Shown here one piece after another: positions 19,608 through 29,710 of a DNA stretch of 64,000 nt. Origin of the DNA: Hyphomicrobiales bacterium. Its GTDB lineage: Bacteria; Pseudomonadota; Alphaproteobacteria; Rhizobiales; RI-29. Where the stretch lies: NCBI GenBank assembly GCA_016125495.1, contig WGLQ01000007.1, positions 310,001 to 374,000 of the forward strand, read 5' to 3'. A program made the translations under genes and the position numbers. Every line of letters begins with the position of its first letter. The first letter of the stretch is position 1. The notes below the pieces were generated by a model. The model was given only the letters and a program-made list of their open reading frames with translations. It was not told the DNA's origin and did no database searches.

Positions 19608-20426
19608 TCAGCCCGCGAGTTCGCGGGACCGCCGCGTCGCGGCCGCCACGGTGCGCTCGACGAGCCCGTCGAGCCCGTCGTCCGCCATCAGCACGGCCAA
19701 CCCGGCCGCCGTCGTGCCGTTCGGCGAGGTGACGTTCTGGCGCAGAACTGCCGCCGGCTCCGGGCTCTGATAGAGGAGTTCCCCGGCCCCCGCCACCGTC
19801 TGGCGCGCCAGGACACCCGCCAGCTCGGCCGGCAGACCTGCCGCGATACCCGCCCTCTCGAGGCACTCGACCATGTAGAATACGTAAGCCGGCCCCGATC
19901 CCGAGACGCCGGTGACCGCGTCCATCAGCCCCTCGTCCTCGACCCAGGCGACCGCACCGACCGCCGCCAGCAGACGCGAGGCCTGCTCGCGCTGCGCAGG
20001 CGTGACGTGGGCATTGGCCGCGAGCACCGACATGCCGCGCCCGACCGAGGAGGGCGTGTTCGGCATCACCCGAACGATCGCGGTGCCGGCTGGCAAACCG
20101 GCCGCGAGACTGGCCAGCGTTCGTCCGGCCGCAACCGAGATGACGAGGCTGCCGGCGCCCACGGCCGGGACGGTCGATGGGAGGACGGCGTCCATGATCT
20201 GCGGCTTGACGGCGAGGACCACGACCTCGGCGGGACCGCCCCCATAGCGATCGCTCGCCACGATGCCGGCCCCCTCGAGCACCGCCGCGACGTCGGCCGG
20301 CGGTGCCGGATCGACGGCGGCGACATGCTGTGGCGCAAGCCCGGCACCGAGCCAGCCGGACAGCAGCGCTCCCCCCATCTTGCCGCATCCGATGAGCGCC
20401 AGGCTGCGCGGAAATCCGTTCGTCAT
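19608..20426 (-). CDS. proC: Pyrroline-5-carboxylate reductase
   Basis: A 272-residue NAD(P)H-dependent enzyme making proline from pyrroline-5-carboxylate. The start at MTNGFPRSLALIGCGKMGGA places the Rossmann glycine motif near residue 12. Other signatures: VVVLAVKPQIMDAVL, AGRTLASLAAGLP, IVRVMPNTPSSVGRGM, the family pattern DAVTGVSGSGPAYVFYMVE, and NVTSPNGTTAAGLAVL near the C-terminus. Its length is typical. It is on the minus strand, followed by the TetR/COQ9-like gene, a common neighbour in Rhizobiales. Confidence 0.97.
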   Translation of the reverse strand: MTNGFPRSLALIGCGKMGGALLSGWLGAGLAPQHVAAVDPAPPADVAAVLEGAGIVASDRYGGGPAEVVVLAVKPQIMDAVLPSTVPAVGAGSLVISVAAGRTLASLAAGLPAGTAIVRVMPNTPSSVGRGMSVLAANAHVTPAQREQASRLLAAVGAVAWVEDEGLMDAVTGVSGSGPAYVFYMVECLERAGIAAGLPAELAGVLARQTVAGAGELLYQSPEPAAVLRQNVTSPNGTTAAGLAVLMADDGLDGLVERTVAAATRRSRELAG

Positions 20427-20579
20427 TGGGAAGGCTCCTCCGGGCGCGAGCGCCGTGCCGCGCGCTTGTCGCGCCGGACGATCGCCCTGCCGGCGGCACG
20501 GGTCAAGATCCATCGGGCATCTCCCTTCACCGGAGATGCCACCTCGCCGTCCCAGGCCGTTCGGAGCGGGCGTTCTGGT

Positions 20580-20888
20580 TCAGCTGACGCCCGGATCGGG
20601 TGGACCGCCCCAGAAGCAACGCATCACGCGCTCGCAGACCCGCCGACCGTCCTCGCGCCGGCACTCGCGAACGAAGCTGCAGGCGCGACAGGCGTAGCTG
20701 GACGTGCAGCCCCGAGGCCGGCCGTTGCGCCTGAAATTGCACTGCAGGACCGTCTGGCAGTTCTTCGTGGCAATCTGCACCGGTGCGCCGACGTCGGCCG
20801 ATGCACCCGTCGGCATGGCCGCAGAGAGGCTCGCAGCAACGAACGCCACCGCGATCGCCAAGAGACCTGCCGAACGGAGCCCCCGCAT
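20580..20888 (-). CDS. Secreted Cys-rich small protein, hypothetical
   Basis: A 102-residue protein with a Sec signal peptide (about residues 1-31, cleavage near GASA-DV). The mature part, about 70 residues, is basic and has eight cysteines spaced as C-x5-C, C-x5-C-x2-C, C, C-x5-C. This suggests several disulfides or metal binding in the periplasm. GGGAGACGAGG precedes the ATG, so translation is likely. No family is recognised. It sits alone between hemF and proC. An even cysteine count and the conserved-looking spacing argue for a real gene rather than chance. Confidence 0.65.
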   Translation of the reverse strand: MRGLRSAGLLAIAVAFVAASLSAAMPTGASADVGAPVQIATKNCQTVLQCNFRRNGRPRGCTSSYACRACSFVRECRREDGRRVCERVMRCFWGGPPDPGVS

Positions 20889-21034
20889 CCTCGTCTCCCA
20901 TCCTGCCTCGAGTTGGCGACAGTGTCAGCGCATCGAGCCACCACTGCAATGCCTTGCTGGCCGCAAGGTGGACGCCACCGCGCACCTGTTGCCTTCCAAG
21001 CACGCGTCGCGGCGTACGGGCAGCCTGCGGCGGC

Positions 21035-21973
21035 TCACGGCCATTTGACGATCGGCGGCATGGACGACAGGATGCTGTCGACGTTGCCGCCGGTCTTGAG
21101 GCCGAAGATGGTGCCGCGATCGTAGAGCAGGTTGTACTCGACGTAGCGACCGCGTCGCACGAGCTGCTCCTCGCGGTCGGCCTCGCTCCACGGCGTGCGG
21201 AAATTGGCCCGCACGAGTTGCGGATAGATCGCCAGGAACTGGCGCCCGACGTCCCGCGTGAAGGCGAAATCCGCCTCCCAGTCGCCGCTCTCGAGATAAT
21301 CGTAGAAGATGCCCCCGATGCCGCGCGGCTCGCTGCGATGCTTGAGAAAAAAGTACTCGTCGCACCAGGCCTTGTAGCGGTCGTAGTCGGCGACAGCGTG
21401 CGGTCGGCAGGCGCTCGCCATCGCGGCGTGGAACGCGATCGTATCGGGATCGTCCTGCGTGCGTCGGCGATCGAGCACGGGCGTGAGATCGGCACCACCG
21501 CCGAACCAAGCCTTGGTTGTAACGACGAAGCGCGTGTTCATGTGCACCGCCGGCACGTGCGGGTTCTGCATGTGCGCGATGAGCGAGATGCCCGAGGCCC
21601 AGAAGCGCGGGTCCTCCGCCGCACCGGGGATCTGGCCGCGGAATTCCGGCGAGAACTCGCCGTGCACCGTCGACGTGTGCACACCGACCTTTTCGAAGAC
21701 GCGCCCGCCGCGCAGCATCCCCATGGTGCCACCGCCACCCTTGGCGCCGGTGTGGTCCGTGCGCTCCCAGGGACGGCGCTCGAACCGGCCGGCTGGCCGA
21801 CCGCCCGCGAGCGGACCGTCGAGTTCGTCTTCGAGCGTCTCGAATGCCGCGCAGATATCGTCGCGCAATGCGCGGAACCATTGCTCCGCGCGCCCCTTGC
21901 GCTGCTCGATGGCCGCCGCGTCGACGGTGCCGGCCGCTGGCCGCCCGGTGTCTGGCTGCTCCAATCCCGTCAC
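21035..21973 (-). CDS. hemF: Coproporphyrinogen III oxidase, oxygen-dependent
   Basis: A 312-residue enzyme that converts coproporphyrinogen III to protoporphyrinogen IX with O2, in haem biosynthesis. The start is the GTG at 21973 ([10 protein letters not shown]) with a GGAGGCGAGG site; the frame stays open 122 codons further upstream, but that stretch is the divergent promoter region. Motifs: [76 protein letters not shown] and [20 protein letters not shown]. Its length is normal. It is divergent from the ABC exporter gene, with about 290 bp between. Confidence 0.96.
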   Translation of the reverse strand: MTGLEQPDTGRPAAGTVDAAAIEQRKGRAEQWFRALRDDICAAFETLEDELDGPLAGGRPAGRFERRPWERTDHTGAKGGGGTMGMLRGGRVFEKVGVHTSTVHGEFSPEFRGQIPGAAEDPRFWASGISLIAHMQNPHVPAVHMNTRFVVTTKAWFGGGADLTPVLDRRRTQDDPDTIAFHAAMASACRPHAVADYDRYKAWCDEYFFLKHRSEPRGIGGIFYDYLESGDWEADFAFTRDVGRQFLAIYPQLVRANFRTPWSEADREEQLVRRGRYVEYNLLYDRGTIFGLKTGGNVDSILSSMPPIVKWP

Positions 21974-22263
21974 GTCCTCGCCTCCGTTCGCCCGCAGACG
22001 CCCGAAAAAGCGTTCGCGCTGGCGCTGTTTCGCCGACCCGGCTGGGGTATAGAGGAGCCCGACCGGACTTGGAAAGCTTGCCGTCCCGAACCGCGGCGCC
22101 GGCTCCGCCCGATGGCTTGCGGCCCTCGGAGCGCTGACCGCGTCATCGGCGACGGAGCCGCGAGCGTACCGCAAGGACGCCGCCGCGTCCCCCCGACCCG
22201 TGCGCGCGCCCATGGCCGAGAACGGCCTTGCGGGTCGCGACCGCGCCGCCAGGAGCAGTAACC

Positions 22264-24120
22264 GTGCTGACGAATCTCTTCGAGCGCATCGAGCAACTGA
22301 CCGATCCCTTCCCGCTCGAGGAGCCGGTGAAGCCGCCACAGGGGCTGTTCGCGTTCATTCGCCATTACGCTTGGCCATTCCGCTGGCTGCTCCTGACGTC
22401 GGCCGTCCTCGCCGCCGTGATCGCGGTTCTCGAGGTCCTGGTCTTCTCCTTCGTCGGGGACATCATCGACTGGCTGAATACCGGGCGCCGCGAGGACTTC
22501 TGGCAGGCGCACGCCGACGTCCTCATGGCCATGGGCGTGTTGGTCGTCATCATCCTGCCGCTGCTCAAGTTCTCCTACGAGACCGTGGTCCATCAAGGAC
22601 TGCTCGGTAATTTCGCGATGGCCAACCGCTGGCGCGCGCACCGTTACGTCCTGCGCCAGTCCATGAGCTTCTTTCAGAACGACTTCGCCGGCCGCATCGC
22701 CACCAAGGTGATGCAATCGGCCATCGCCGTTCGCGAGACGGTGATGAAGCTGATGGACGTGATGGTCTACGTGCTGGTCTATTTCACCGCGGCACTCGTC
22801 ATGTTCGCGGCGAGCGACATCCGCCTCTCGGCACCTCTCTTTGGCTGGCTCGCCTGTTACGGACTCGTCCTGCGCCACTACGTTCCACGCCTCGCCAAGG
22901 TTTCGCAGGAGCAGTCCGAAGCGCGCAGCGTCGTCACCGGCCGCATCGTCGACAGCTACACCAACATCGCCACTGTAAAGATGTTCGCCCACGCCGATCG
23001 CGAGGACCGCTATGCCCACGGCGGCATGACGCGCTTCCTCGAAACGGTGAACCGCCAGATGCGCCAGGTGACCTGGATGGTCACCATCCTCGCCATCATG
23101 AACAGCCTGCTCGTCTTTTCGGTCGGCGCCCTCGGCATCTGGCTTTGGCAGATCGAGGCGGTGACGGCCGGCGCGGTCGCCTTCTCACTCGGGCTCGTCA
23201 TCCGCCTCCAGGGCATGTCCCAATGGATCCTCTGGGAGGTCGCGGCGATTTTCGAGAACATCGGCGTCATCCAAGATGGCATCGAGACGATCTCGCGCGA
23301 CCGCGCCGTGGTCGATCGCCCGAGCGCGCCGGCTCTCGTCGTTCGCCAGGGCGCGATCCGCTATGAGGCGGTCACCTTCCACTACGGCAAGGAGAAGGGC
23401 GTCATCGAGGATTTCACCCTGGACATCCGGCCCGGCGAGAAGGTCGGCCTCGTCGGGCGCTCGGGCGCCGGCAAGTCGACCGTGGTCAACCTGCTCTTGC
23501 GGTTCCACGACGTCGAGCGCGGCCGCATCCTGATCGACGGCCAGGACATCGCGGCCGTCTCACAGGAAAGCCTGCGCGCCAACATCGGCATGGTGACACA
23601 GGACACCTCCCTGCTGCATCGCTCCGTGCTCGCCAACCTCGTCTACGGGCGCCAGGGTGCGACCCTCGAGGAAGCCATGGCCGCCGCCCGCAAGGCCCAC
23701 GCCCACGAGTTCATCGAGAAGCTCGAGGACCTCAAGGGCCGCACCGGCTATGGCGCCCATGTCGGCGAGCGCGGCGTCAAGCTCTCGGGTGGCCAGCGCC
23801 AGCGCATCGCCATTGCCCGGGTGCTCTTGAAGGACGCCCCCATCCTGGTGCTCGACGAGGCGACGAGCGCCCTCGACAGCGAGGTCGAAGCCGCGATCCA
23901 GGAGCAGCTCTACAATCTGATGGCCGGCAAGACCGTGATCGCCATTGCCCACCGCCTCTCGACCATCGCGGCCATGGATCGTCTCGTGGTGATGGATGCC
24001 GGCCGCATCGTCGAGCAGGGCACTCACGAGGAACTGATCTCGGGCGGCGGCCTCTATGCCAGCCTCTGGCAGCGCCAGTCCGGCGGCTTCCTCGATCTCG
24101 GCGCCGAGGCGGCGCAATAG
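22264..24120 (+). CDS. ABC exporter, fused permease and ATPase
   Basis: A 618-residue half-transporter. The start is the GTG at 22264 ([12 protein letters not shown]) with AGGAG eight bases upstream; a TTG 12 codons earlier is a weaker option. Residues about 40-330 form a six-helix ABC type 1 transmembrane domain. The ATPase follows with Walker [14 protein letters not shown]-loop [12 protein letters not shown], signature [13 protein letters not shown], Walker [13 protein letters not shown] and the switch His in AIAHRLS. It would work as a homodimer in the inner membrane. This is the MsbA/multidrug/lipid exporter type; substrate unknown. Its neighbour hemF is divergent, and potD begins 171 bp downstream. 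Confidence 0.93.
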   Translation: MLTNLFERIEQLTDPFPLEEPVKPPQGLFAFIRHYAWPFRWLLLTSAVLAAVIAVLEVLVFSFVGDIIDWLNTGRREDFWQAHADVLMAMGVLVVIILPLLKFSYETVVHQGLLGNFAMANRWRAHRYVLRQSMSFFQNDFAGRIATKVMQSAIAVRETVMKLMDVMVYVLVYFTAALVMFAASDIRLSAPLFGWLACYGLVLRHYVPRLAKVSQEQSEARSVVTGRIVDSYTNIATVKMFAHADREDRYAHGGMTRFLETVNRQMRQVTWMVTILAIMNSLLVFSVGALGIWLWQIEAVTAGAVAFSLGLVIRLQGMSQWILWEVAAIFENIGVIQDGIETISRDRAVVDRPSAPALVVRQGAIRYEAVTFHYGKEKGVIEDFTLDIRPGEKVGLVGRSGAGKSTVVNLLLRFHDVERGRILIDGQDIAAVSQESLRANIGMVTQDTSLLHRSVLANLVYGRQGATLEEAMAAARKAHAHEFIEKLEDLKGRTGYGAHVGERGVKLSGGQRQRIAIARVLLKDAPILVLDEATSALDSEVEAAIQEQLYNLMAGKTVIAIAHRLSTIAAMDRLVVMDAGRIVEQGTHEELISGGGLYASLWQRQSGGFLDLGAEAAQ

Positions 24121-24291
24121 CACCGTCCACGCCTCGCCCGCCCTTCGCCAGCAAACACCCTTGTCGCGGCCACCATCTTGTGGTCCCTTCGCTGCTGGAG
24201 GCTCGGCGAACCGGCAGCGATCGCTGCATCGGCGCCGGGGAATACCAAAAGCGCTGGTAAATGCGCGTTACAATTCGGAGGGTTACCTGCA

Positions 24292-25371
24292 ATGGCTGCA
24301 CGCAGTTTTCGCATGCTCGCATCGCGGCGCCAGTTCCTCGGGGGCGCCAGCGCTCTCGCCGTGGGCCTGACGTTCATGCCGCGCGGCCTCCTCGCCGACG
24401 AGGAGAAGAAGCTGAATTTCTACAACTGGGACACTTACATCGGCGAAACGACCCTCGCCGACTTCCAGACGGCGACCGGCATCGAGGCCAAGATGGACCT
24501 CTTTGCCGACAACGACGAGTTGTTCGCCAAGCTGAAGGAAGGTAATCCCGGCTACGATGTGATCGTGCCGACGAACGACTATGTCGAACGCATGCTGACG
24601 GCCAAGATGCTCGAGCCGCTCGACCACGCCCTCATCCCGAACATGTCGAACATCTCACCTGCTTTCCAGGATGCGACCTTCGATCCGGGCCGCAAGCACT
24701 CGATCCCCTACATGTGGGGCACCATCGGCATCGGCTATCGCAAGAGCAAGGTCACGCCCGCGCCCGACAGCTGGAAGGCCGTCTATGAGAACCCGGGCAT
24801 GGCCGGCCGCATCGCGCTCCTCGGCGACGGTCAGGTCGTCATCGGCATGGCGCTGAAGTATCTCGGCTACTCGCTGAACTCCACCGACGCCGCCCAGATC
24901 AAGCAGGCCGAGGAACTGCTCATCGCCAACAAGAAGTCGATCAAGGTCTTTGCCGACGACAATGGCCAGGACCTGCTCGCCTCGGGCGAGGTCGACCTCG
25001 CGCAGGAGTGGAACGGCGACATCCTCCAGGTCGCCGGCGAGGACGAGGATGTCGGCTACGCGCTGCCCAAGGAAGGCGGCCTCCTCTGGCAGGACTGCAT
25101 GTGCATCCCCAAGGGCGCCCCGCATCCCAAGAATGCGCACGCCTTCCTCAACTTCGTCCTGGACGGCGAGGCCGGCGCGCACATCGCCGACACGATCCAG
25201 TACGCGACGGCGAACGGCGCCGCCCGCAAGCTCCTTTCGGACGAGTACAACAACAACCCTGCGATCTTCCCGTCCGACGAGGCGCTCGCCAAGTCCGAGC
25301 CGCAGCTCTACCTCGGCGAGGACCGGGTCCGCATGGTCGACGAGGCCTGGACCCGCGTGCAGGCCGCCTGA
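24292..25371 (+). CDS. potD: Polyamine ABC transporter substrate-binding protein
   Basis: A 359-residue periplasmic binding protein of the PotD/PotF type. The ATG at 24292 follows CGGAGGG. A twin-arginine-like signal (ASRRQFLGGASAL) precedes a hydrophobic stretch and probable cleavage near residue 35. Mature-domain signatures: LNFYNWDTYIGE, NPGYDVIVPTNDYVERM, SIPYMWGTIGIGYR, VDLAQEWNGDIL and AHAFLNFVLDGE. It would deliver spermidine/putrescine or a similar cation to PotBC. It heads a four-gene potDBCA cluster but is separated from potB by 356 bp with hairpins, which may let it be made in excess. Its length is standard. Confidence 0.93.
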   Translation: MAARSFRMLASRRQFLGGASALAVGLTFMPRGLLADEEKKLNFYNWDTYIGETTLADFQTATGIEAKMDLFADNDELFAKLKEGNPGYDVIVPTNDYVERMLTAKMLEPLDHALIPNMSNISPAFQDATFDPGRKHSIPYMWGTIGIGYRKSKVTPAPDSWKAVYENPGMAGRIALLGDGQVVIGMALKYLGYSLNSTDAAQIKQAEELLIANKKSIKVFADDNGQDLLASGEVDLAQEWNGDILQVAGEDEDVGYALPKEGGLLWQDCMCIPKGAPHPKNAHAFLNFVLDGEAGAHIADTIQYATANGAARKLLSDEYNNNPAIFPSDEALAKSEPQLYLGEDRVRMVDEAWTRVQAA

Positions 25372-25727
25372 CAACCACAGAACCTGGGAGCCGGCACGCC
25401 CTGTGCGCTCGCCGGCTCTCAGCGGACGAAAAGGTTCGCGCGGCGAGGTGCGACACCCCGAGCGCGAACCGGCAACACCCGCCCGGGCTGAGCAGGCCGA
25501 CGCGCGATTGTTTTCTCGAACGGCCAGTCCGTCCGCGATCCGATCCGAGGGAACCTCCCGTCTGGCGAACCGCCTGCGGGCCTTCTCCAACCGGCGAGCC
25601 GGCGCACCCATCGATTGGTCCGTCAGATGCCGGCATACCGGCACGCCGGCGGCGTCGGGGGACCGGCCGAGGCGCGACGATCGGTCAGCCGGCCATCGAA
25701 CGAGTGGACCAGGAAGGACGTGGCGAG
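25372..25727 (+). other. 356-bp potD-potB spacer with inverted repeats
   Basis: No credible gene is seen; open frames here are Arg/Pro/Ala-rich readthroughs. An 8-bp stem (GAGCCGGC 25388-25395 with GCCGGCTC 25411-25418) follows the potD stop, and several GCCGG/CCGGC-rich short palindromes lie near 25625-25665. The first hairpin could protect the potD transcript or partly terminate it. Confidence 0.4.
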
Positions 25728-26615
25728 ATGGAGAACTGGACCAAGAACCGCCTGGCCTTCCTCATTCTCGCGCTGCCGGGCACGTTCTGGCTGGTCGTGT
25801 TCTTCATCGCACCGCTCGCGCTCATCTGGATCCTGTCGTTCGGCACAAAGACGTCCCTGGTCGACATCGAGATCACCGGGACCCTCTCGAACTACCTGCG
25901 CGCCGCCGATCCGATCTACCTGCAGATCATCTGGAAATCGATCTGGGTTTCGGCCATCGCCACCTTCCTCTGCCTGGTGATCGCCTACCCCGTCGCATTC
26001 GCGATCTCGTTCGCGAGCCCGCGCTGGAAATCGCTCCTCCTCGTTGCGATCATCCTGCCGTTCTGGATCAACCTGCTGATCCGCACCTATGCGCTCATCG
26101 CGGTGTTCCGCACGCGCGGCTTCGCCAATTTCGGCCTCGAATGGCTCTACACCACCTTCGGGCTCCATCATCTTTTCGGGCCCTTCCAGCCGCTGCAGCT
26201 CCTCTACAACGACTTCGCGGTGATCGTCGGGCTGGTCTATGTCTTCATGCCGTTCATGGTGCTGCCGCTCTATGCGACGGTCGAACGGCTCGATAAATCC
26301 TACCTCGAGGCGAGCCTCGATCTCGGTGCCTCGCAGTGGACGACCTTCTTCAAGGTCACGGTGCCGCTCACCATGCCCGGCATCGTCTCGGGCATCATCC
26401 TCGTTTTCATTCCCTGCCTCGGATCGTTCCTGACGCCGGACCTCCTCGGCGGCACCAATGCGATCATGATCGGCAACGTCATCGAGCGACAGTTCAAGGC
26501 GGCCAACGATTGGCCGTTCGGGGCCGCGCTCTCGTTCCTGCTGATGTATGTGACGTTCGGCGCGCTCGCCCTGCGCGCCGTGTTCGCCGGCCGCAAGCAA
26601 GGCATGGAGATCTGA
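25728..26615 (+). CDS. potB: Polyamine ABC transporter permease
   Basis: A 295-residue inner-membrane permease with six predicted helices. The start MENWTKNRLAFLILAL is chosen because it begins just before the first helix; the frame is open far upstream. The EAA loop that contacts the ATPase is LEASLDLGASQWTTFFKVT followed by VPLTMPGIVSG. Other PotB traits: ILPFWINLLIRTYALI and FIPCLGSFLTPDLLGG. It pairs with PotC, which starts five bases after this stop, so the two are translationally linked. Its length is typical. Confidence 0.94.
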   Translation: MENWTKNRLAFLILALPGTFWLVVFFIAPLALIWILSFGTKTSLVDIEITGTLSNYLRAADPIYLQIIWKSIWVSAIATFLCLVIAYPVAFAISFASPRWKSLLLVAIILPFWINLLIRTYALIAVFRTRGFANFGLEWLYTTFGLHHLFGPFQPLQLLYNDFAVIVGLVYVFMPFMVLPLYATVERLDKSYLEASLDLGASQWTTFFKVTVPLTMPGIVSGIILVFIPCLGSFLTPDLLGGTNAIMIGNVIERQFKAANDWPFGAALSFLLMYVTFGALALRAVFAGRKQGMEI

Positions 26616-26620
26616 CCGCC

Positions 26621-27520
26621 ATGACCCAGCAGACCAGCCCCGGGACCGCACCGTCGAACCATACCATCGCCCCGCGCCGCAGCCCCTCCGGCCTGTTCGG
26701 TCCAAAGCGCCTCGTCGAGCCCCTCGCCTATTCCAAGCGGCTCTGGATGCGCGCCTTCCTCGCGATCACTTTCATCCTGCTATATGCTCCCATCATCACG
26801 CTGATGGTCTTCAGCTTCAACGATTCCAAGCGCAACATCGTCTGGCGCGGCTTCACGACCAAGTACTACGTGCAGGCCTGGAACAACGAAGCGCTCTTTC
26901 AGGCCTTCGTGAATTCGCTGACCATCGCGGTCATGACCACCATCGTCGCGACCATCCTCGGCGCCACCGTCGGTCTCCTGCTCTGGCGCTTCCGCTTTCC
27001 CTTCAAGGGCGCCTATGAGGGCTTCATGGCCCTGCCGATCGTCATCCCCGAGATCTGCATGGGCGTCGCCATGCTCGTCTTTTTTGCCCGCATCGGCTGG
27101 CCCTCGGGATTGCCCTGGCCGCTCAACCTCTCGGCCATCACAATTGCCCACATCGCCTTTGCCTTCCCGTTCGTCGCCGTCGTCGTGCGCTCGCGCATGA
27201 TGGGCTTCAACCGCGAACTCGAGGAGGCCTCCCGCGATCTCGGGGCCTCGGAATGGCAGACTTTCGTGAACGTCATCCTGCCCTACATGCGCCCGGGGCT
27301 CATCGCCGGCGCGCTCCTCGCCTTCACGCTCTCGCTGGACGACTTCGTCATCACCTTCTTCACCTCGGGGCCGGAGACGGTGACCTTCCCGGTCAAGGTC
27401 TACTCGATGGTGCGCTTCTCGGTGACGCCCGAGGTCAATGCCGCCTCGACCATTCTGATCGTGATCACCATGATCGCCACCCTCATCGCCATGCGCTTCC
27501 AGGCGCCCGACAAGACCTGA
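26621..27520 (+). CDS. potC: Polyamine ABC transporter permease
   Basis: A 299-residue permease, partner of PotB. It has an unusual hydrophilic N-terminal extension of about 40 residues (Pro/Ser/Thr-rich) before the first membrane helix (AFLAITFILLYAPIITL). Signatures: VFSFNDSKRNIVWRGF, PIVIPEICMGVAMLVFF, the EAA loop LEEASRDLGASEWQTFVNV, and LDDFVITFFTSGPETVTFPV, which is typical of PotC. The gene follows potB with a 5-bp gap and precedes potA by about 50 bp. Confidence 0.94.
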   Translation: MTQQTSPGTAPSNHTIAPRRSPSGLFGPKRLVEPLAYSKRLWMRAFLAITFILLYAPIITLMVFSFNDSKRNIVWRGFTTKYYVQAWNNEALFQAFVNSLTIAVMTTIVATILGATVGLLLWRFRFPFKGAYEGFMALPIVIPEICMGVAMLVFFARIGWPSGLPWPLNLSAITIAHIAFAFPFVAVVVRSRMMGFNRELEEASRDLGASEWQTFVNVILPYMRPGLIAGALLAFTLSLDDFVITFFTSGPETVTFPVKVYSMVRFSVTPEVNAASTILIVITMIATLIAMRFQAPDKT

Positions 27521-27572
27521 GCGCTGCCGCCGCGCCCCCGCGCGCGGCGGTCGCCCCAACCGGAGAGTGCTC

Positions 27573-28679
<1,107 letters not shown>

Positions 28680-28712
28680 GCGGCACGCCCTCGTTTCGCC
28701 AAACCGCTCCGA

Positions 28713-28726
28713 TTGACCTTGGTCAA
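28713..28726 (+). promoter_or_regulatory. FNR/FixK-like box upstream of cytochrome c gene
   Basis: TTGAC-CTTG-GTCAA is a perfect dyad that fits the alphaproteobacterial FNR/FixK half-site pattern TTGAC-N4-GTCAA. It lies 74 bp before the cytochrome c start. The -10 is less clear than for the MFS promoter: TATCAA at 28739-28744 would put the box near -31, and the -41.5 spacing gives only ACAACT. Confidence 0.5.
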
Positions 28727-28800
28727 GGACGTGTCCGTTATCAACGGCACAACTGGCCGGGCACCATGGCCCCCGCCCGCCGCCACCAGGAGTAACGACC

Positions 28801-29181
28801 ATGACCGATCCGGCAGCGAACCCGAAGGCCCGCCGACCGTCACTCGTCACCGGTACGGCAGCGGCGCTTTTCGTGATGCTGTTGGCGTTGCTCGCAGCCC
28901 CCTCGATGGCATTGTCCGATGAGTACGAAGACGCCGTGGAGCGTGGCCGGCTGCTGGTCGAGGAGCGCTGTGCACGCTGTCATGCCGTCGGGCGCGACGG
29001 CGCGAGCCCGTTCCCCGAGGCGCCGCCCTTCCACGAGATCGTCGCGCGCTATCCCGTCGAGGGGCTGGCCGAGGCGTTCGCGGAAGGCATCACGGTCGGG
29101 CACCCGGCGATGCCGGAGTTCGTCCTGCCACCCGAGGAGATCACCGATCTCCTGACCTACCTCGACGATCTCACACGATAG
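28801..29181 (+). CDS. Small c-type cytochrome
   Basis: A 126-residue exported cytochrome c. Residues 16-38 are a signal peptide or anchor. The haem-binding CARCH lies at 57-61, and the axial Met is probably Met104 in GHPAMPEF, 43 residues later, as in class I cytochromes. After the signal it is about 88 residues, so a minimal monohaem domain. It may pass electrons between periplasmic partners; the partner is not shown by its neighbours (potA upstream, a convergent DUF2177 gene downstream). The upstream FNR-like box suggests expression under low oxygen. Confidence 0.9.
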   Translation: MTDPAANPKARRPSLVTGTAAALFVMLLALLAAPSMALSDEYEDAVERGRLLVEERCARCHAVGRDGASPFPEAPPFHEIVARYPVEGLAEAFAEGITVGHPAMPEFVLPPEEITDLLTYLDDLTR

Positions 29182-29205
29182 CCGGTTGCGCGCACGCGGC
29201 GGCGT

Positions 29206-29604
29206 TCAGTAGACGAGCCTCGTCAACAGGTAGCCGAGGGTCGCCGAGAGGCCGGTGAGCGTCGTGCCCCACGCCACGTCCACCACCACCATGGCAACCG
29301 GCCAGTCCCGCAGCGTCGCCAGGTTGGTGAAATCGTAGGTCGCATAGCAAAAGAACCCGAAGAGCGCGCCATTGATCGCCGCCGTCGTCCAGTCGCCCGC
29401 CGCGAGCGCCGGAGCCACGGCGAAAAACACGATGCCGGCGACATAGAAGAGATAGAAGATGCCCGCCGCCGGCAGATTGAACTCACCCGCCAGGAGATGA
29501 CCGATCTGGCGCCGGTAGAACTCCGTCGCGACGGCGGAGAGCCAGATGAGGTCGATGGCGAGGAACACCGCCGCCGTGGCGAGATATGCCGTCACACTCT
29601 GCAT
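29206..29604 (-). CDS. DUF2177 family membrane protein
   Basis: A 132-residue protein with four predicted membrane helices. Signatures typical of DUF2177: an N-terminal AAVFLAIDLIWLSAVATEFY, then FNLPAAGIFYLFYVAGIVFF, NGALFGFFCYATYDFTNLAT and DVAWGTTLTGLSATLGYL. The start at 29604 (MQSVTAYLATA) begins at the first helix; upstream in-frame sequence is basic and non-membrane. Function is unknown; the family is common next to photolyase or fatty-acid cyclase genes in other bacteria, which is not the case here. It is convergent with the cytochrome c gene. Confidence 0.85.
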   Translation of the reverse strand: MQSVTAYLATAAVFLAIDLIWLSAVATEFYRRQIGHLLAGEFNLPAAGIFYLFYVAGIVFFAVAPALAAGDWTTAAINGALFGFFCYATYDFTNLATLRDWPVAMVVVDVAWGTTLTGLSATLGYLLTRLVY

Positions 29605-29710
29605 CCCGACCTTCCCCCTCCCTTTCGCTCGTTGGTGTCGCGGCCAGCGACCGACGGCCACCCGTTCCGCTTGCCGACCAATGCGACTACGCACGGGGGC
29701 GCCAAGCTGA

